Source: CAZNPH01 sp964574985 (GTDB taxonomy: Bacteria; Bacteroidota; Bacteroidia; Bacteroidales; SM23-62). From it: a stretch of DNA of 64,000 nucleotides. Below, piece after piece: positions 27,718-36,041 of this stretch. The stretch is from positions 1 to 64,000 of the forward strand of contig CAZNPH010000006.1 in the NCBI GenBank assembly GCA_964574985.1. The letters are read 5' to 3'. Within the stretch, counting starts at the first letter, position 1. Each line of letters begins with the position of its first letter. The translations under genes were made by a program, and so were the position numbers. A model generated the notes under the pieces. That model was given only the letters and a program-made list of their open reading frames with translations, made no database searches and had not been told where the DNA came from.

Positions 27718-28295
27718 AATGTTCCGGATATTTTGTGTTTTTTCTGCTTTTTCCCGGAAACTTTCCGGGGGTCGCATATCATGGCGGTGCACAGGCAGTG
27801 TCTACGGTTTGTCCTGGTCAGGATATCATAGTACGCACATGTTTCACAACCCTTCCAGAAAGCTTCATCATCGGTGAGTTCCGAATAGGTAACCGGTGTA
27901 TAGCCCAGTTGTGAATTGATTTTCATGACAGCCAGATTCGTGGTGAGTCCGAACAACTTTGCGCCCGGAAATTTCTCCACGGAAAGGTGCCAGGCCTTTT
28001 CCTTGATCCTTTTTGCCAGTCCGCTCCCCCGGTATTCAGGCAAAACAATCAGTCCGGAATTGGCAACGAAACGATTGTGACCCCAGGATTCAATATAACA
28101 GAAACCTGCAAATTCATTGGCTTCTGTCAGCGCAATAATGGCTTTGCCTTCCAGGATCTTTTTCCGGAGATATTCCTGCGATCTTTTCGCCAGGCCTGTT
28201 CCCCTGGATTTGGAGGCTTCGAGTATGGCCGCTTCAATGTCAGCCGTAAAGTGCAGATGTTCGGCTCCGGCAAGACCTACGGTAAACTGCTTCAT
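27714..28295 (-). CDS. GNAT-family N-acyltransferase of the arginine cluster
   Basis: A 193-residue acyl-CoA-dependent acyltransferase. The GNAT acetyl-CoA-binding segment is visible (VLPEYRGSGLAKRIKEKAW). It always accompanies argR and argG in Bacteroidota arginine clusters and is a candidate for the glutamate N-acylation that starts the pathway (inference from context). The C-terminus carries a cluster of cysteines (CETCAYYD, then RHCLCTAMICD), which could bind a metal. The ATG at 28295 follows the argR stop by 2 bases; its own end overlaps argG by 4 bases. Confidence 0.82.
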   Translation of the reverse strand: MKQFTVGLAGAEHLHFTADIEAAILEASKSRGTGLAKRSQEYLRKKILEGKAIIALTEANEFAGFCYIESWGHNRFVANSGLIVLPEYRGSGLAKRIKEKAWHLSVEKFPGAKLFGLTTNLAVMKINSQLGYTPVTYSELTDDEAFWKGCETCAYYDILTRTNRRHCLCTAMICDPRKVSGKKQKKHKISGTL

Positions 28296-28297
28296 GA

Positions 28298-28783
28298 TCA
28301 ATGATTATATTCATATTCAACAATGTCAGGGATAATAAAAGCCAGCGAATTCAACACATTCGCTTTTGTAGCTCCTTCCCTCATAATCAAAAGAATGGTA
28401 TCATCACCCGCCACGGTTCCCATGATGCTGAAAGAATCCAACGCGTCAATGGCTGAAGCAATGCTGCTCGCATAACCGGGCAGGGTCTTGATGACACCAA
28501 GATTAAAAGCGAAATCGATGGACAAAAAACCGTTCACCGGAGGATGATCCTGACCGGTGTTTTTCCTGATCCGGTCTTGTTCATCTGCCATACGGTAAAC
28601 GTATCCATTTTCTGAATCAGGTACCCTGGCTACTCTTAGAAATTTCATATCTCTTGACAAGGTCGCCTGTGTCAGATGAAATCCCTGTTTTTGCAACAAG
28701 TCAAGTAATTTTTCCTGACTGGTGATTTTCTGATCATTCAAAATCTTCCGTATGGTCAGCAGTCTGGTATGTTTTGTTCTCAT
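28298..28783 (-). CDS. argR: Arginine repressor ArgR
   Basis: A 161-residue regulator that binds DNA as an arginine-dependent hexamer. The N-terminal winged-helix part (IRKILNDQKITSQEKLLDLL, LTQATLSRDMKFL) and the C-terminal arginine-binding part (PGYASSIASAIDAL, IMGTVAGDDTILLI with the GDDT ligand loop) are both recognisable. It is the first gene of the arginine/proline cluster. Palindromic sites in the intergenic region shared with carB suggest control of both directions, including itself. The start at 28783 is chosen over 28834 because the upstream part overlaps the promoter. Confidence 0.93.
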   Translation of the reverse strand: MRTKHTRLLTIRKILNDQKITSQEKLLDLLQKQGFHLTQATLSRDMKFLRVARVPDSENGYVYRMADEQDRIRKNTGQDHPPVNGFLSIDFAFNLGVIKTLPGYASSIASAIDALDSFSIMGTVAGDDTILLIMREGATKANVLNSLAFIIPDIVEYEYNH

Positions 28784-28798
28784 GGACCTGTCATTTTT

Positions 28799-28835
28799 TG
28801 TATATTTATACAAATGCTGTGCAAATGTATACATT
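28799..28835. promoter_or_regulatory. Candidate ArgR operator palindromes between argR and carB
   Basis: Two AT-rich palindromes lie close together: TGTATATTTATACA (28799-28812) and AATGTATACATT (28824-28835), with a related half-site TTTATAC just after. They overlap the predicted argR -7 box and lie about 70-100 bases upstream of carB. ArgR boxes in other phyla are similar AT-rich imperfect palindromes in tandem, so the position and form fit; direct evidence is lacking. Confidence 0.45.
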
Positions 28836-28851
28836 TTTTTATACCTCCAAA
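28822..28851 (-). promoter_or_regulatory. Putative argR cluster promoter
   Basis: Minus-strand TACATTTG (28822-28829) fits the -7 consensus, with TTTG (28848-28851) 18 bases upstream as the -33 element. It overlaps the second palindrome, so ArgR binding there would block it. Confidence 0.5.
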
Positions 28852-28872
28852 CGTTTTTTTTAAAATAATTCG

Positions 28873-28880
28873 TACTTTTG
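28873..28880 (+). promoter_or_regulatory. Putative carB -7 box
   Basis: TACTTTTG matches TAnnTTTG exactly and lies 20 bases before the carB ATG at 28901. Only a T-run, not a clear TTTG, lies at the -33 distance. Confidence 0.45.
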
Positions 28881-28900
28881 ACAGCCGGAAAAAAACAACA

Positions 28901-31900
28901 ATGAGAGAAATTATCAGCAAGGTGGTTGTACTCGGTTCCGGTGCCCTGAAGATCGGAGAAGCCGGGGAATTCGACTATTCCGGTTCCCAGGCCTTAAAAG
29001 CCCTGCGGGAGGAAGGCATAAGTACCATCCTGATCAATCCCAACATCGCCACGGTCCAGACCTCGGAAAAGATTGCAGACAAAATATATTTTTTGCCCGT
29101 CCTGCCCCATTTCGTGGAACAGGTCATCGAAAAAGAGGATCCGGATGGCATATTGCTTTCTTTTGGAGGCCAGACCGCCCTGAACTGCGGAATCGCTCTG
29201 TATAAAAGGGGCGTTTTCGAAAAATACCAGGTAGAAGTTCTCGGAACGCCTGTACAGGCCATCATGGATACTGAAAACCGGGAATTATTTGTCAACAAAT
29301 TGGGTGAGATCGATGTGCTGACCCCAAAAAGCGTTGCGGTCACCTCGGTAAAAGATGCAATAAAGGCCGCGGATCAACTGGGATATCCCATCATCATCCG
29401 TTCGGCCTTTACTTTGGGCGGACAAGGATCCGGATTTTGTTCCCATGAGGAAGAACTTCGTCATATGGCTTCCAAAGCATTGTCTTATTCGGAACAGATC
29501 CTGATAGAAGAATCCCTCAAAGGATGGAAGGAAATTGAGTATGAGGTGGTCAGGGACCGTTACAACAATTGTATTACGGTCTGTAACATGGAGAATTTTG
29601 ATCCGTTGGGTATCCATACCGGGGAAAGCATTGTGGTGGCCCCCTCGCAAACCCTTTCCAACAGCGAATACCATCAGCTCAGAAAACTATCCATTTGCAT
29701 CATCAGACACATTGGGATCGTCGGGGAATGCAACATACAATTTGCCCTGGATACAAACTCAGAAGACTACCGGGTGATTGAAGTGAATGCCCGTTTGTCC
29801 AGGTCCAGTGCACTTGCTTCCAAAGCAACCGGATATCCGCTGGCTTTTGTTGCTGCCAAACTTGGATTGGGGTACGGACTCCAAGAGCTGAAGAATTCGG
29901 TGACCAAAACCACACCCGCATTTTTTGAGCCCGCCCTGGATTATATCGTCTGCAAAATCCCCAGGTGGGATCTCAATAAATTTGCAGGGGTGTCCAAGCT
30001 CATCGATTCGAGCATGAAAAGTGTTGGAGAGGTCATGTCCATCGGACGTTCCTTTGAAGAAGCAATCCAAAAGGGAATCCGGATGATCGGACAGGGAATG
30101 CATGGTTTTGTCGGGAATCGTGACCTGGAATTTGAAGACATCGGCAAAGAACTGAGTGAGCCCACAGATATGCGCATATTCGTCATTGCCAGTGCATTCG
30201 AAAAAGGTTATACCGTCGACCAGATCCACGATCTGACCAAAATAGACAAATGGTTCCTGATCAAACTCAGGAAAATATACCGTTTATCCGACGAGCTCAG
30301 CAAATACAAGGGGTTAGAAAATTTGCCTCCCGGGTTACTCCGGGATGCAAAAACCGCAGGGTTCTCAGACTTTCAGATCGCCCGGCTCGTATTGAAACCA
30401 GGAGTGAAGGAAATGGGAGATAAGATGCTGGAAGTCAGAAAATTCAGAATTGACAGAAATATCATGCCATATGTCAAGCAGATCGATACGCTCGCAGCCG
30501 AATATCCCGCACAGACCAATTATTTATATCTCACCTATCATGCCAGTGAGCACGATGTTGATTTTACAGATGACAATCAATCGGTTGTCGTGCTTGGATC
30601 AGGCGCCTACCGCATAGGCAGCAGTGTCGAATTCGACTGGTGCAGCGTGAATGCCCTGTACACGGTCAATGAACAGGGTTACCGTTCAGTGATGATCAAT
30701 TACAATCCGGAAACGGTCAGCACCGACTATGATATCTGCGACCGGCTTTACTTTGAAGAGCTATCCCAGGAACGGGTACTGGATATTATCGACCTGGAAA
30801 AACCCCGGGGAGTGATCATTTCCATGGGCGGGCAAATACCGAATAATCTCGCCATGCATCTCCACAAGCAGAACGTCAATATTCTTGGCACCTCCGCCCA
30901 ATCCATTGACAACGCGGAAAACCGGCACAAATTTTCCATGCTTCTCGATTCCCTGAAGATCGACCAGCCCCGGTGGAAAGAAGTGACCAGCATCCGGGAT
31001 ATTTATGAATTTGTTGACAATACCGGTTTTCCGGTCCTGATCCGTCCGTCCTACGTTCTTTCCGGAGCAGCCATGAACGTGGTTTCCAACAAAGAAGAAC
31101 TGGAATATTTCCTGAACCTTGCCACCAGGGTCTCCAGGCAATATCCGGTGGTGGTATCGGAATTCATCGAACAGGCCAAGGAAATTGAGATCGATGCCGT
31201 GGCGCGGAGCGGCGAACTGCTGGCATACGCGATCAGTGAACATGTTGAATTTGCCGGTGTGCATTCGGGAGATGCCACCATGGTTTTCCCACCACAAAAA
31301 ATTTATTTTGAGACCGTCAGAAGAATCAAGAAAATATCACGGGACATTGCAGAAGCATTGAAAATTACGGGGCCGTTCAACATGCAGTTTCTTGCCAGGG
31401 ACAACGACATCAAGGTCATTGAATGCAACCTGCGTGCATCCCGGAGCATGCCGTTTGTTTCCAAGGTTCTGAAAACCAATTTAATTGATTTGGCCACCCG
31501 GGTCATGCTGAACCTTCCGGTGGATAAACCCCATAAATCCAATTTCGATCTGGATTATATCGGCATTAAAGCACCTCAGTTTTCTTTCTCAAGGTTAAAA
31601 AAGGCCGATCCGGTTCTGGGAGTGGACATGTCATCCACCGGTGAAGTCGGATGCCTGGGAGAAAATTTCTATGAAGCCATTCTGAAAGCCATGTTGTCGG
31701 TAGGCTACAGTATCCCGGAAAAAAACATCCTGCTTTCGACCGGACCCATGCGGTCAAAAGTTGAACTGATCAATTCCTGTAAATTGCTCGCGGGGAAAGG
31801 GTACAATCTGTTTGCCACCGGCGGTACACATGATTTTCTCAAACTGAATGATATTGAATCCACAGTGCTATACTGGCCTGATCAAAACAAAAAGCCGAAT

Positions 31901-32119
31901 ACACTGGATTATATACAGAACAAAATGATCGATCTGGTCATCAACATTCCCAAGGATCTGAGTAAAACGGAACTCACCAATGATTACCTGATTCGCAGGA
32001 ATGCCGTAGACTACAACATACCCCTGATCACAAACGCACGCCTGGCCAGCGCTTTCATTATCGCGTTCTGCAAAATCGGACCGGAAGACATTCGGATCAA
32101 AAGCTGGGACCAGTATTGA
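28901..32119 (+). CDS. carB: Carbamoyl-phosphate synthase large subunit
   Basis: At 1072 residues this is the full length of CarB. Two ATP-grasp halves are present: the first begins KVVVLGSGALKIGEAGEFDY, the second VVVLGSGAYRIGSSVEFDW. A C-terminal MGS-like allosteric domain (LATGGTH-type motif FATGGTHDFLK) follows. It makes carbamoyl phosphate from bicarbonate, ammonia from CarA and two ATP. The ATG at 28901 matches the conserved N-terminus; an upstream in-frame start would run through the argR promoter. Divergent from argR and convergent with atpG. Confidence 0.97.
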   Translation: MREIISKVVVLGSGALKIGEAGEFDYSGSQALKALREEGISTILINPNIATVQTSEKIADKIYFLPVLPHFVEQVIEKEDPDGILLSFGGQTALNCGIALYKRGVFEKYQVEVLGTPVQAIMDTENRELFVNKLGEIDVLTPKSVAVTSVKDAIKAADQLGYPIIIRSAFTLGGQGSGFCSHEEELRHMASKALSYSEQILIEESLKGWKEIEYEVVRDRYNNCITVCNMENFDPLGIHTGESIVVAPSQTLSNSEYHQLRKLSICIIRHIGIVGECNIQFALDTNSEDYRVIEVNARLSRSSALASKATGYPLAFVAAKLGLGYGLQELKNSVTKTTPAFFEPALDYIVCKIPRWDLNKFAGVSKLIDSSMKSVGEVMSIGRSFEEAIQKGIRMIGQGMHGFVGNRDLEFEDIGKELSEPTDMRIFVIASAFEKGYTVDQIHDLTKIDKWFLIKLRKIYRLSDELSKYKGLENLPPGLLRDAKTAGFSDFQIARLVLKPGVKEMGDKMLEVRKFRIDRNIMPYVKQIDTLAAEYPAQTNYLYLTYHASEHDVDFTDDNQSVVVLGSGAYRIGSSVEFDWCSVNALYTVNEQGYRSVMINYNPETVSTDYDICDRLYFEELSQERVLDIIDLEKPRGVIISMGGQIPNNLAMHLHKQNVNILGTSAQSIDNAENRHKFSMLLDSLKIDQPRWKEVTSIRDIYEFVDNTGFPVLIRPSYVLSGAAMNVVSNKEELEYFLNLATRVSRQYPVVVSEFIEQAKEIEIDAVARSGELLAYAISEHVEFAGVHSGDATMVFPPQKIYFETVRRIKKISRDIAEALKITGPFNMQFLARDNDIKVIECNLRASRSMPFVSKVLKTNLIDLATRVMLNLPVDKPHKSNFDLDYIGIKAPQFSFSRLKKADPVLGVDMSSTGEVGCLGENFYEAILKAMLSVGYSIPEKNILLSTGPMRSKVELINSCKLLAGKGYNLFATGGTHDFLKLNDIESTVLYWPDQNKKPNTLDYIQNKMIDLVINIPKDLSKTELTNDYLIRRNAVDYNIPLITNARLASAFIIAFCKIGPEDIRIKSWDQY

Positions 32120-32133
32120 GAATCGAAGCGTTA

Positions 32134-33024
32134 TTATTTTCCCAGGGCTTCCGCACCCCCGACGATCTCAACAATTTCGCGTGTTATGGTAGCTTGCCTC
32201 GCCTTATTGTAGGTCAATCTGAGATCTTTCAGCAGTTCTTCTGCATTTTCTGTCGCTTTGTGCATGGAAGTCATTCTGGCTCCCAGTTCGGAAGCGATCG
32301 AATCCAGCAGGGCTTCGAAAACCATGATCCTCAGGCACCTTGGCATCAAATCTTTGACAATAAGTTCTTTGGAAGGCTCGAAAATATATACCGGAGGAAC
32401 AACAAGATAGTCTTCTTCTTCATCCGCTTCCATGATAACGGGCAGATATTGTATATCGGAAAGGATCTGAACGGCAGCGTTTTTAAACTGATTGTATATC
32501 AGAATAATCCTGTCATATTTACCGGATATGAAAAGATCCATTAATTCTTCAGCGAGGATTATTGCATTATGATAGCTCAGGTCATCCAATATTCCCGTTT
32601 CTGATTTGTATACAGGATAGTTTTTGTATCTCAGCAGATCGGTTCCTTTTTTGCCGATGGAATAAAAATGCATAGAACCGTTGCGCATTTGCATTTTGTA
32701 ACGGGTTTCAGCCAGATCTGTTGCTTTCTTGAAAACATTGGAATTGAACGCTCCGCACAAGCCTTTGTTGGCCGTTACGGGAACAAGCAATATTTTTTCC
32801 GGGGATCTTTCCTTCATATAAACATTCTCTCCGGATTCTTCGTTGTTCCCTGAAACCATATCCGTCAGAATGTCCCGCAACTTATGGACATAAGGCCTTA
32901 ACTGCAAAATGGAATCCTGCGCCCGCCTCAGCCTGGCAGCAGAAACCATTTTCATGGCATTGGTAATCTGCATGGTTGAAGTTACCGAACCGATCCGTGT
33001 CCTGATTTCCTTAAGATTGAGCAT
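32134..33024 (-). CDS. atpG: F1Fo ATP synthase subunit gamma
   Basis: A 296-residue central stalk subunit that rotates inside F1. The N-terminal helix (LKEIRTRIGSVTSTMQITNAMKMVSAARL) and the C-terminal helix (EIVEIVGGAEAL) match the family. It is the last gene of the minus-strand atp operon, 6 bases after atpA, and its end is 14 bases from the convergent carB. Confidence 0.97.
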   Translation of the reverse strand: MLNLKEIRTRIGSVTSTMQITNAMKMVSAARLRRAQDSILQLRPYVHKLRDILTDMVSGNNEESGENVYMKERSPEKILLVPVTANKGLCGAFNSNVFKKATDLAETRYKMQMRNGSMHFYSIGKKGTDLLRYKNYPVYKSETGILDDLSYHNAIILAEELMDLFISGKYDRIILIYNQFKNAAVQILSDIQYLPVIMEADEEEDYLVVPPVYIFEPSKELIVKDLMPRCLRIMVFEALLDSIASELGARMTSMHKATENAEELLKDLRLTYNKARQATITREIVEIVGGAEALGK

Positions 33025-33030
33025 ATTGGT

Positions 33031-34608
33031 CTATTGATAATCGGCAGCAATTTTTTTGGCTGCTTCGGTCAGGATTTTTTCTGTTTCCGCCGCCAGTTCA
33101 CCTTTTCTGATCGATTCAAGTGTTTTTCCATGGTTGATTTCCAGGTGAGTCAAATATTCTGCTTCAAATTTCATGATCTTTTCCACGGGTATATCCCTGA
33201 GAAGCCCCCTGGTCCCGCAATAAATGATGGCGATCTGTTTTTCCACCGGCATGGGGGCATATTGAACCTGTTTCAGGATCTCAACATTTCTTATTCCCTT
33301 ATCCAGAATGGCCAGGGTTGCCTTGTCAAGGTCCGACCCGAATTTGGCAAAGGCTTCGAGTTCCCTGTATTGTGCCTGATCCAGCTTAAGTGTGCCGGAA
33401 ACTTTCCGCATGGATTTTATCTGGGCTTTCCCCCCGACCCGTGAAACCGAAATGCCTACATTGATGGCCGGCCTGATGCCGGAATTGAAAAGATCCGATT
33501 CCAGGAATATTTGTCCGTCGGTAATTGAAATTACATTGGTGGGAATATATGCCGAAACATCGCCGGCCTGTGTTTCAATAACGGGCAGGGCGGTCAGTGA
33601 ACCACCCCCTTTTACCATATGATTGATCGAATCCGGGAGATCGTTCATCTTTCTGGCAATGCTGTCTGATTCGATGATCTTGGATGCTCTTTCCAGCAAT
33701 CTGGAGTGCAAATAGAAAATATCCCCGGGATAGGCTTCTCTTCCGGGAGGTCTTCTTAAAAGCAGGGATACCTCACGGTATGATACCGCTTGTTTGGACA
33801 GATCATCATAAATGATCAGGGCGTCCCTGCCTGTGTCGCGGAAAAATTCCCCGATGGTCGTTCCTGCATAGGGCGCATAAAACTGCATGGCGGCCGGGTC
33901 CGATGCCCTAGAAAATACAATGACCGTATAATCCATCGCGCCTTGTCTTTCCAGCACTTTGGCAATATTTGCCACCGTGGTGCCTTTCTGCCCCACTGCA
34001 ACATAAATACAATAAACGGGTTCCCCCTGGTCATAGAATTCCCTCTGATTGATGATGGTATCAATGGCAATCGCGGTTTTTCCCGTTTGCCGGTCCCCGA
34101 TGATCAATTCACGTTGGCCTTTTCCTATGGGGATCATGGAATCAATGGCCTTGATCCCGGTCTGCAAGGGTTGCGTAACGGGTTGCCGGTACAAAACACC
34201 GGGAGCTTTCCGGTCAATGGGCATTTCATAGGTATCTCCATGGATGGGGCCCTTGCCGTCAATAGGTTCGCCCAGAGAATTGATCACGCGGCCCAGCATG
34301 CCTTCACCAACCTGCAGGGAAGTGATCATGCCTGTTCTTCTGACCTTGTCTCCTTCTTTGATCAGATCGGAACTGCCAAACAGGACCGCCCCTACATTGT
34401 CTTCTTCCAGATTCAGCACCACGCCTTTGATCCCGTTTTCAAACTCGATCAGCTCATTGGATTGTACATTATTCAACCCGTGAATCCTTGCAATACCGTC
34501 CCCGATCTGCAAAACAATACCGATTTCTTCAAGCTCGGCCTCCGTTTTGAGGCCTTCAAGCTGTCGCTTCAATACTTCAGAGACTTCGGCAGGATTGATT
34601 TCAGACAT
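33031..34608 (-). CDS. atpA: F1Fo ATP synthase subunit alpha
   Basis: A 525-residue non-catalytic nucleotide-binding subunit of F1. The P-loop GDRQTGKTAIAID and the signature PAINVGISVSRVGG are intact, as is the N-terminal region (GDGIARIHGLNNVQSNELIEF). It follows atpH by 15 bases. The catalytic partner atpD lies about 26 kb away on the other strand. Confidence 0.98.
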   Translation of the reverse strand: MSEINPAEVSEVLKRQLEGLKTEAELEEIGIVLQIGDGIARIHGLNNVQSNELIEFENGIKGVVLNLEEDNVGAVLFGSSDLIKEGDKVRRTGMITSLQVGEGMLGRVINSLGEPIDGKGPIHGDTYEMPIDRKAPGVLYRQPVTQPLQTGIKAIDSMIPIGKGQRELIIGDRQTGKTAIAIDTIINQREFYDQGEPVYCIYVAVGQKGTTVANIAKVLERQGAMDYTVIVFSRASDPAAMQFYAPYAGTTIGEFFRDTGRDALIIYDDLSKQAVSYREVSLLLRRPPGREAYPGDIFYLHSRLLERASKIIESDSIARKMNDLPDSINHMVKGGGSLTALPVIETQAGDVSAYIPTNVISITDGQIFLESDLFNSGIRPAINVGISVSRVGGKAQIKSMRKVSGTLKLDQAQYRELEAFAKFGSDLDKATLAILDKGIRNVEILKQVQYAPMPVEKQIAIIYCGTRGLLRDIPVEKIMKFEAEYLTHLEINHGKTLESIRKGELAAETEKILTEAAKKIAADYQ

Positions 34609-34623
34609 AGTTATTCAATTTGA

Positions 34624-35166
34624 TTATTTTATATTTTCCAGTTTCTGTTGCATTCTTTTCAATTGCGCAGTAACTGTTGCATCGATTTGCCGGTCTTCTA
34701 TCCTGAGCAGAAATCCCCCGATCATTCCTTTTTCCACATGGGATGTCATTTCAACTTTTGCATGAAGATTCTTTTCAATCATTTCCCTGATTCTTCCCTG
34801 GATCTTTTTATCCATCCTGACCGCTGTAATCAATTCGGCCCCGATGATGTTTTTTTCCTTTTTGTAAATGACTTCATAATTAATGGCCATGGAGGGTAAA
34901 TAAGCTTCCCTTTTTTTCCGGATGGTCAGATCAATGAATGCCGCCACAAGGGGACTGACCTTGCCCGAAAGCAGGGCCCCGAATACAGACTGTTTCCTGG
35001 ATGCTGGGATAACCGGACTATGAATCAGTTCTTTGAGCAAATCCGTCTGCCGGATCATACCGGCAATCAGGCGCATGTCTTTTCTGACCCGGTCTTCCAT
35101 GCCCTGATCCCTTGCACTCAGGTAGAGGGCTTTTGCGTAACGTACCGATAACCTGTTGGTTTCCAT
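34624..35166 (-). CDS. atpH: F1Fo ATP synthase subunit delta
   Basis: A 180-residue peripheral stalk subunit joining F1 to the b dimer. The N-terminal part (VRYAKALYLSARDQGM) and the C-terminal signature (HVEKGMIGGFLLRIEDRQID) fit the OSCP/delta family. It lies between atpF and atpA in the operon with gaps of 23 and 15 bases. Confidence 0.95.
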   Translation of the reverse strand: METNRLSVRYAKALYLSARDQGMEDRVRKDMRLIAGMIRQTDLLKELIHSPVIPASRKQSVFGALLSGKVSPLVAAFIDLTIRKKREAYLPSMAINYEVIYKKEKNIIGAELITAVRMDKKIQGRIREMIEKNLHAKVEMTSHVEKGMIGGFLLRIEDRQIDATVTAQLKRMQQKLENIK

Positions 35167-35189
35167 GTAAATTTCGTAAACATCCCCGG

Positions 35190-35693
35190 TTAATTAAACC
35201 GGACGTCTTCCAGGATACGATTGATCAATTCCTTTTGTTGCTTGTCATCCCGTAATTCATGGCGCATGATCTTTTCTGCAATTTCAACCGAAAACAATGC
35301 GACTTGCTGCCTGAGTTCCTCAATGGCTTCTTCTTTTTCATGTTCCAGGGCGATCTTCGCCTGCCTGATCATTTTTGCCGATTCCCCGGAAGCTTTTTCC
35401 CTGGCTTCTTCAATGATCTGATCCTTGATCTTTTTGGCTTCTTTCAGGATCTGTTCTTTTTGTTTTTCTGTGGTCTTTAATAATTTTTCGTTGTCGATTT
35501 CGCATTTCAGCAATTCTTCTTTTGCCTTGTCCGCCGATCGCAGTGCCTCATCAATGCTTCTCTCCCGGTTCTTAAGGGCTGTCAGGATCGGCTTCCAGGC
35601 AAATTTTTTCAGGATGGCCAAAAAAATGCCAAACATCAACAACATCCAGAATAAAAGACCAAAACCCGGTGTAACCAGTTCCATGTTTTCCAA
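35190..35693 (-). CDS. atpF: F1Fo ATP synthase subunit b
   Basis: A 167-residue peripheral stalk subunit: one N-terminal membrane helix (GFGLLFWMLLMFGIFLAILKKF) followed by a long charged coiled-coil helix. The start could be the first Met (35693) or the Met three codons later, which would begin MELVTPG as in many relatives. It is located between atpE and atpH. Confidence 0.95.
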   Translation of the reverse strand: MENMELVTPGFGLLFWMLLMFGIFLAILKKFAWKPILTALKNRERSIDEALRSADKAKEELLKCEIDNEKLLKTTEKQKEQILKEAKKIKDQIIEEAREKASGESAKMIRQAKIALEHEKEEAIEELRQQVALFSVEIAEKIMRHELRDDKQQKELINRILEDVRFN

Positions 35694-35766
35694 TTTTGGT
35701 TTTGTTCACTTCCATCTGAAAAAGTGCTGCAATCCAGCCAACCGCAGGATTGCAGCGCTTCCTGCA

Positions 35767-36012
35767 TTAAATGAACAGGATCAGCAAACAGACAACCACT
35801 GAAAAGAAGGCAACCCCTTCGATCAGGGCAGCAGAAACGATCATGTTTGACCGGATATCTCCTGCCGCTTCCGGTTGTCTTGCAATGGCTTCCATGGCAG
35901 CAACTCCTATCCGGCTAATGCCAAAAGAAGCCCCAATCACGGTAATTGCAGCTCCCAACGCAGCACCCAGGGAACCGACTGCAACTTCGAGCAATACATC
36001 AAATGTCAACAT
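35767..36012 (-). CDS. atpE: F1Fo ATP synthase subunit c
   Basis: An 81-residue hairpin of two membrane helices that forms the rotor ring. The Gly/Ala-rich first helix (GSLGAALGAAITVIGASFG), the polar loop ARQPE and the ion-binding carboxylate E65 in ALIEGVAF are present. The sodium-binding signature (Gln in helix 1 and Ser/Thr after the Glu) is missing, so proton coupling is expected. Confidence 0.97.
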   Translation of the reverse strand: MLTFDVLLEVAVGSLGAALGAAITVIGASFGISRIGVAAMEAIARQPEAAGDIRSNMIVSAALIEGVAFFSVVVCLLILFI

Positions 36013-36041
36013 AATGTAACGATTTAGTCAAATGTTTATAA

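Noticed and set aside
28769..28900. Longer N-terminus for carB starting at 28769
   Set aside because: It would run through the argR start region, operator palindromes and promoter; the family N-terminus begins at the ATG at 28901.
33790..34623. A 277-residue plus-strand frame antisense to atpA
   Set aside because: It mirrors the conserved atpA gene and shows no recognisable domain; similar long shadow frames lie opposite atpD (5729-6250), the DUF2723 gene (12764-13432), proA (20350-21081) and argH (23355-24053).
35767..36012. Possible sodium-driven ATP synthase
   Set aside because: Subunit c has E65 followed by Gly and no Gln in helix 1, so the sodium-binding signature is missing.
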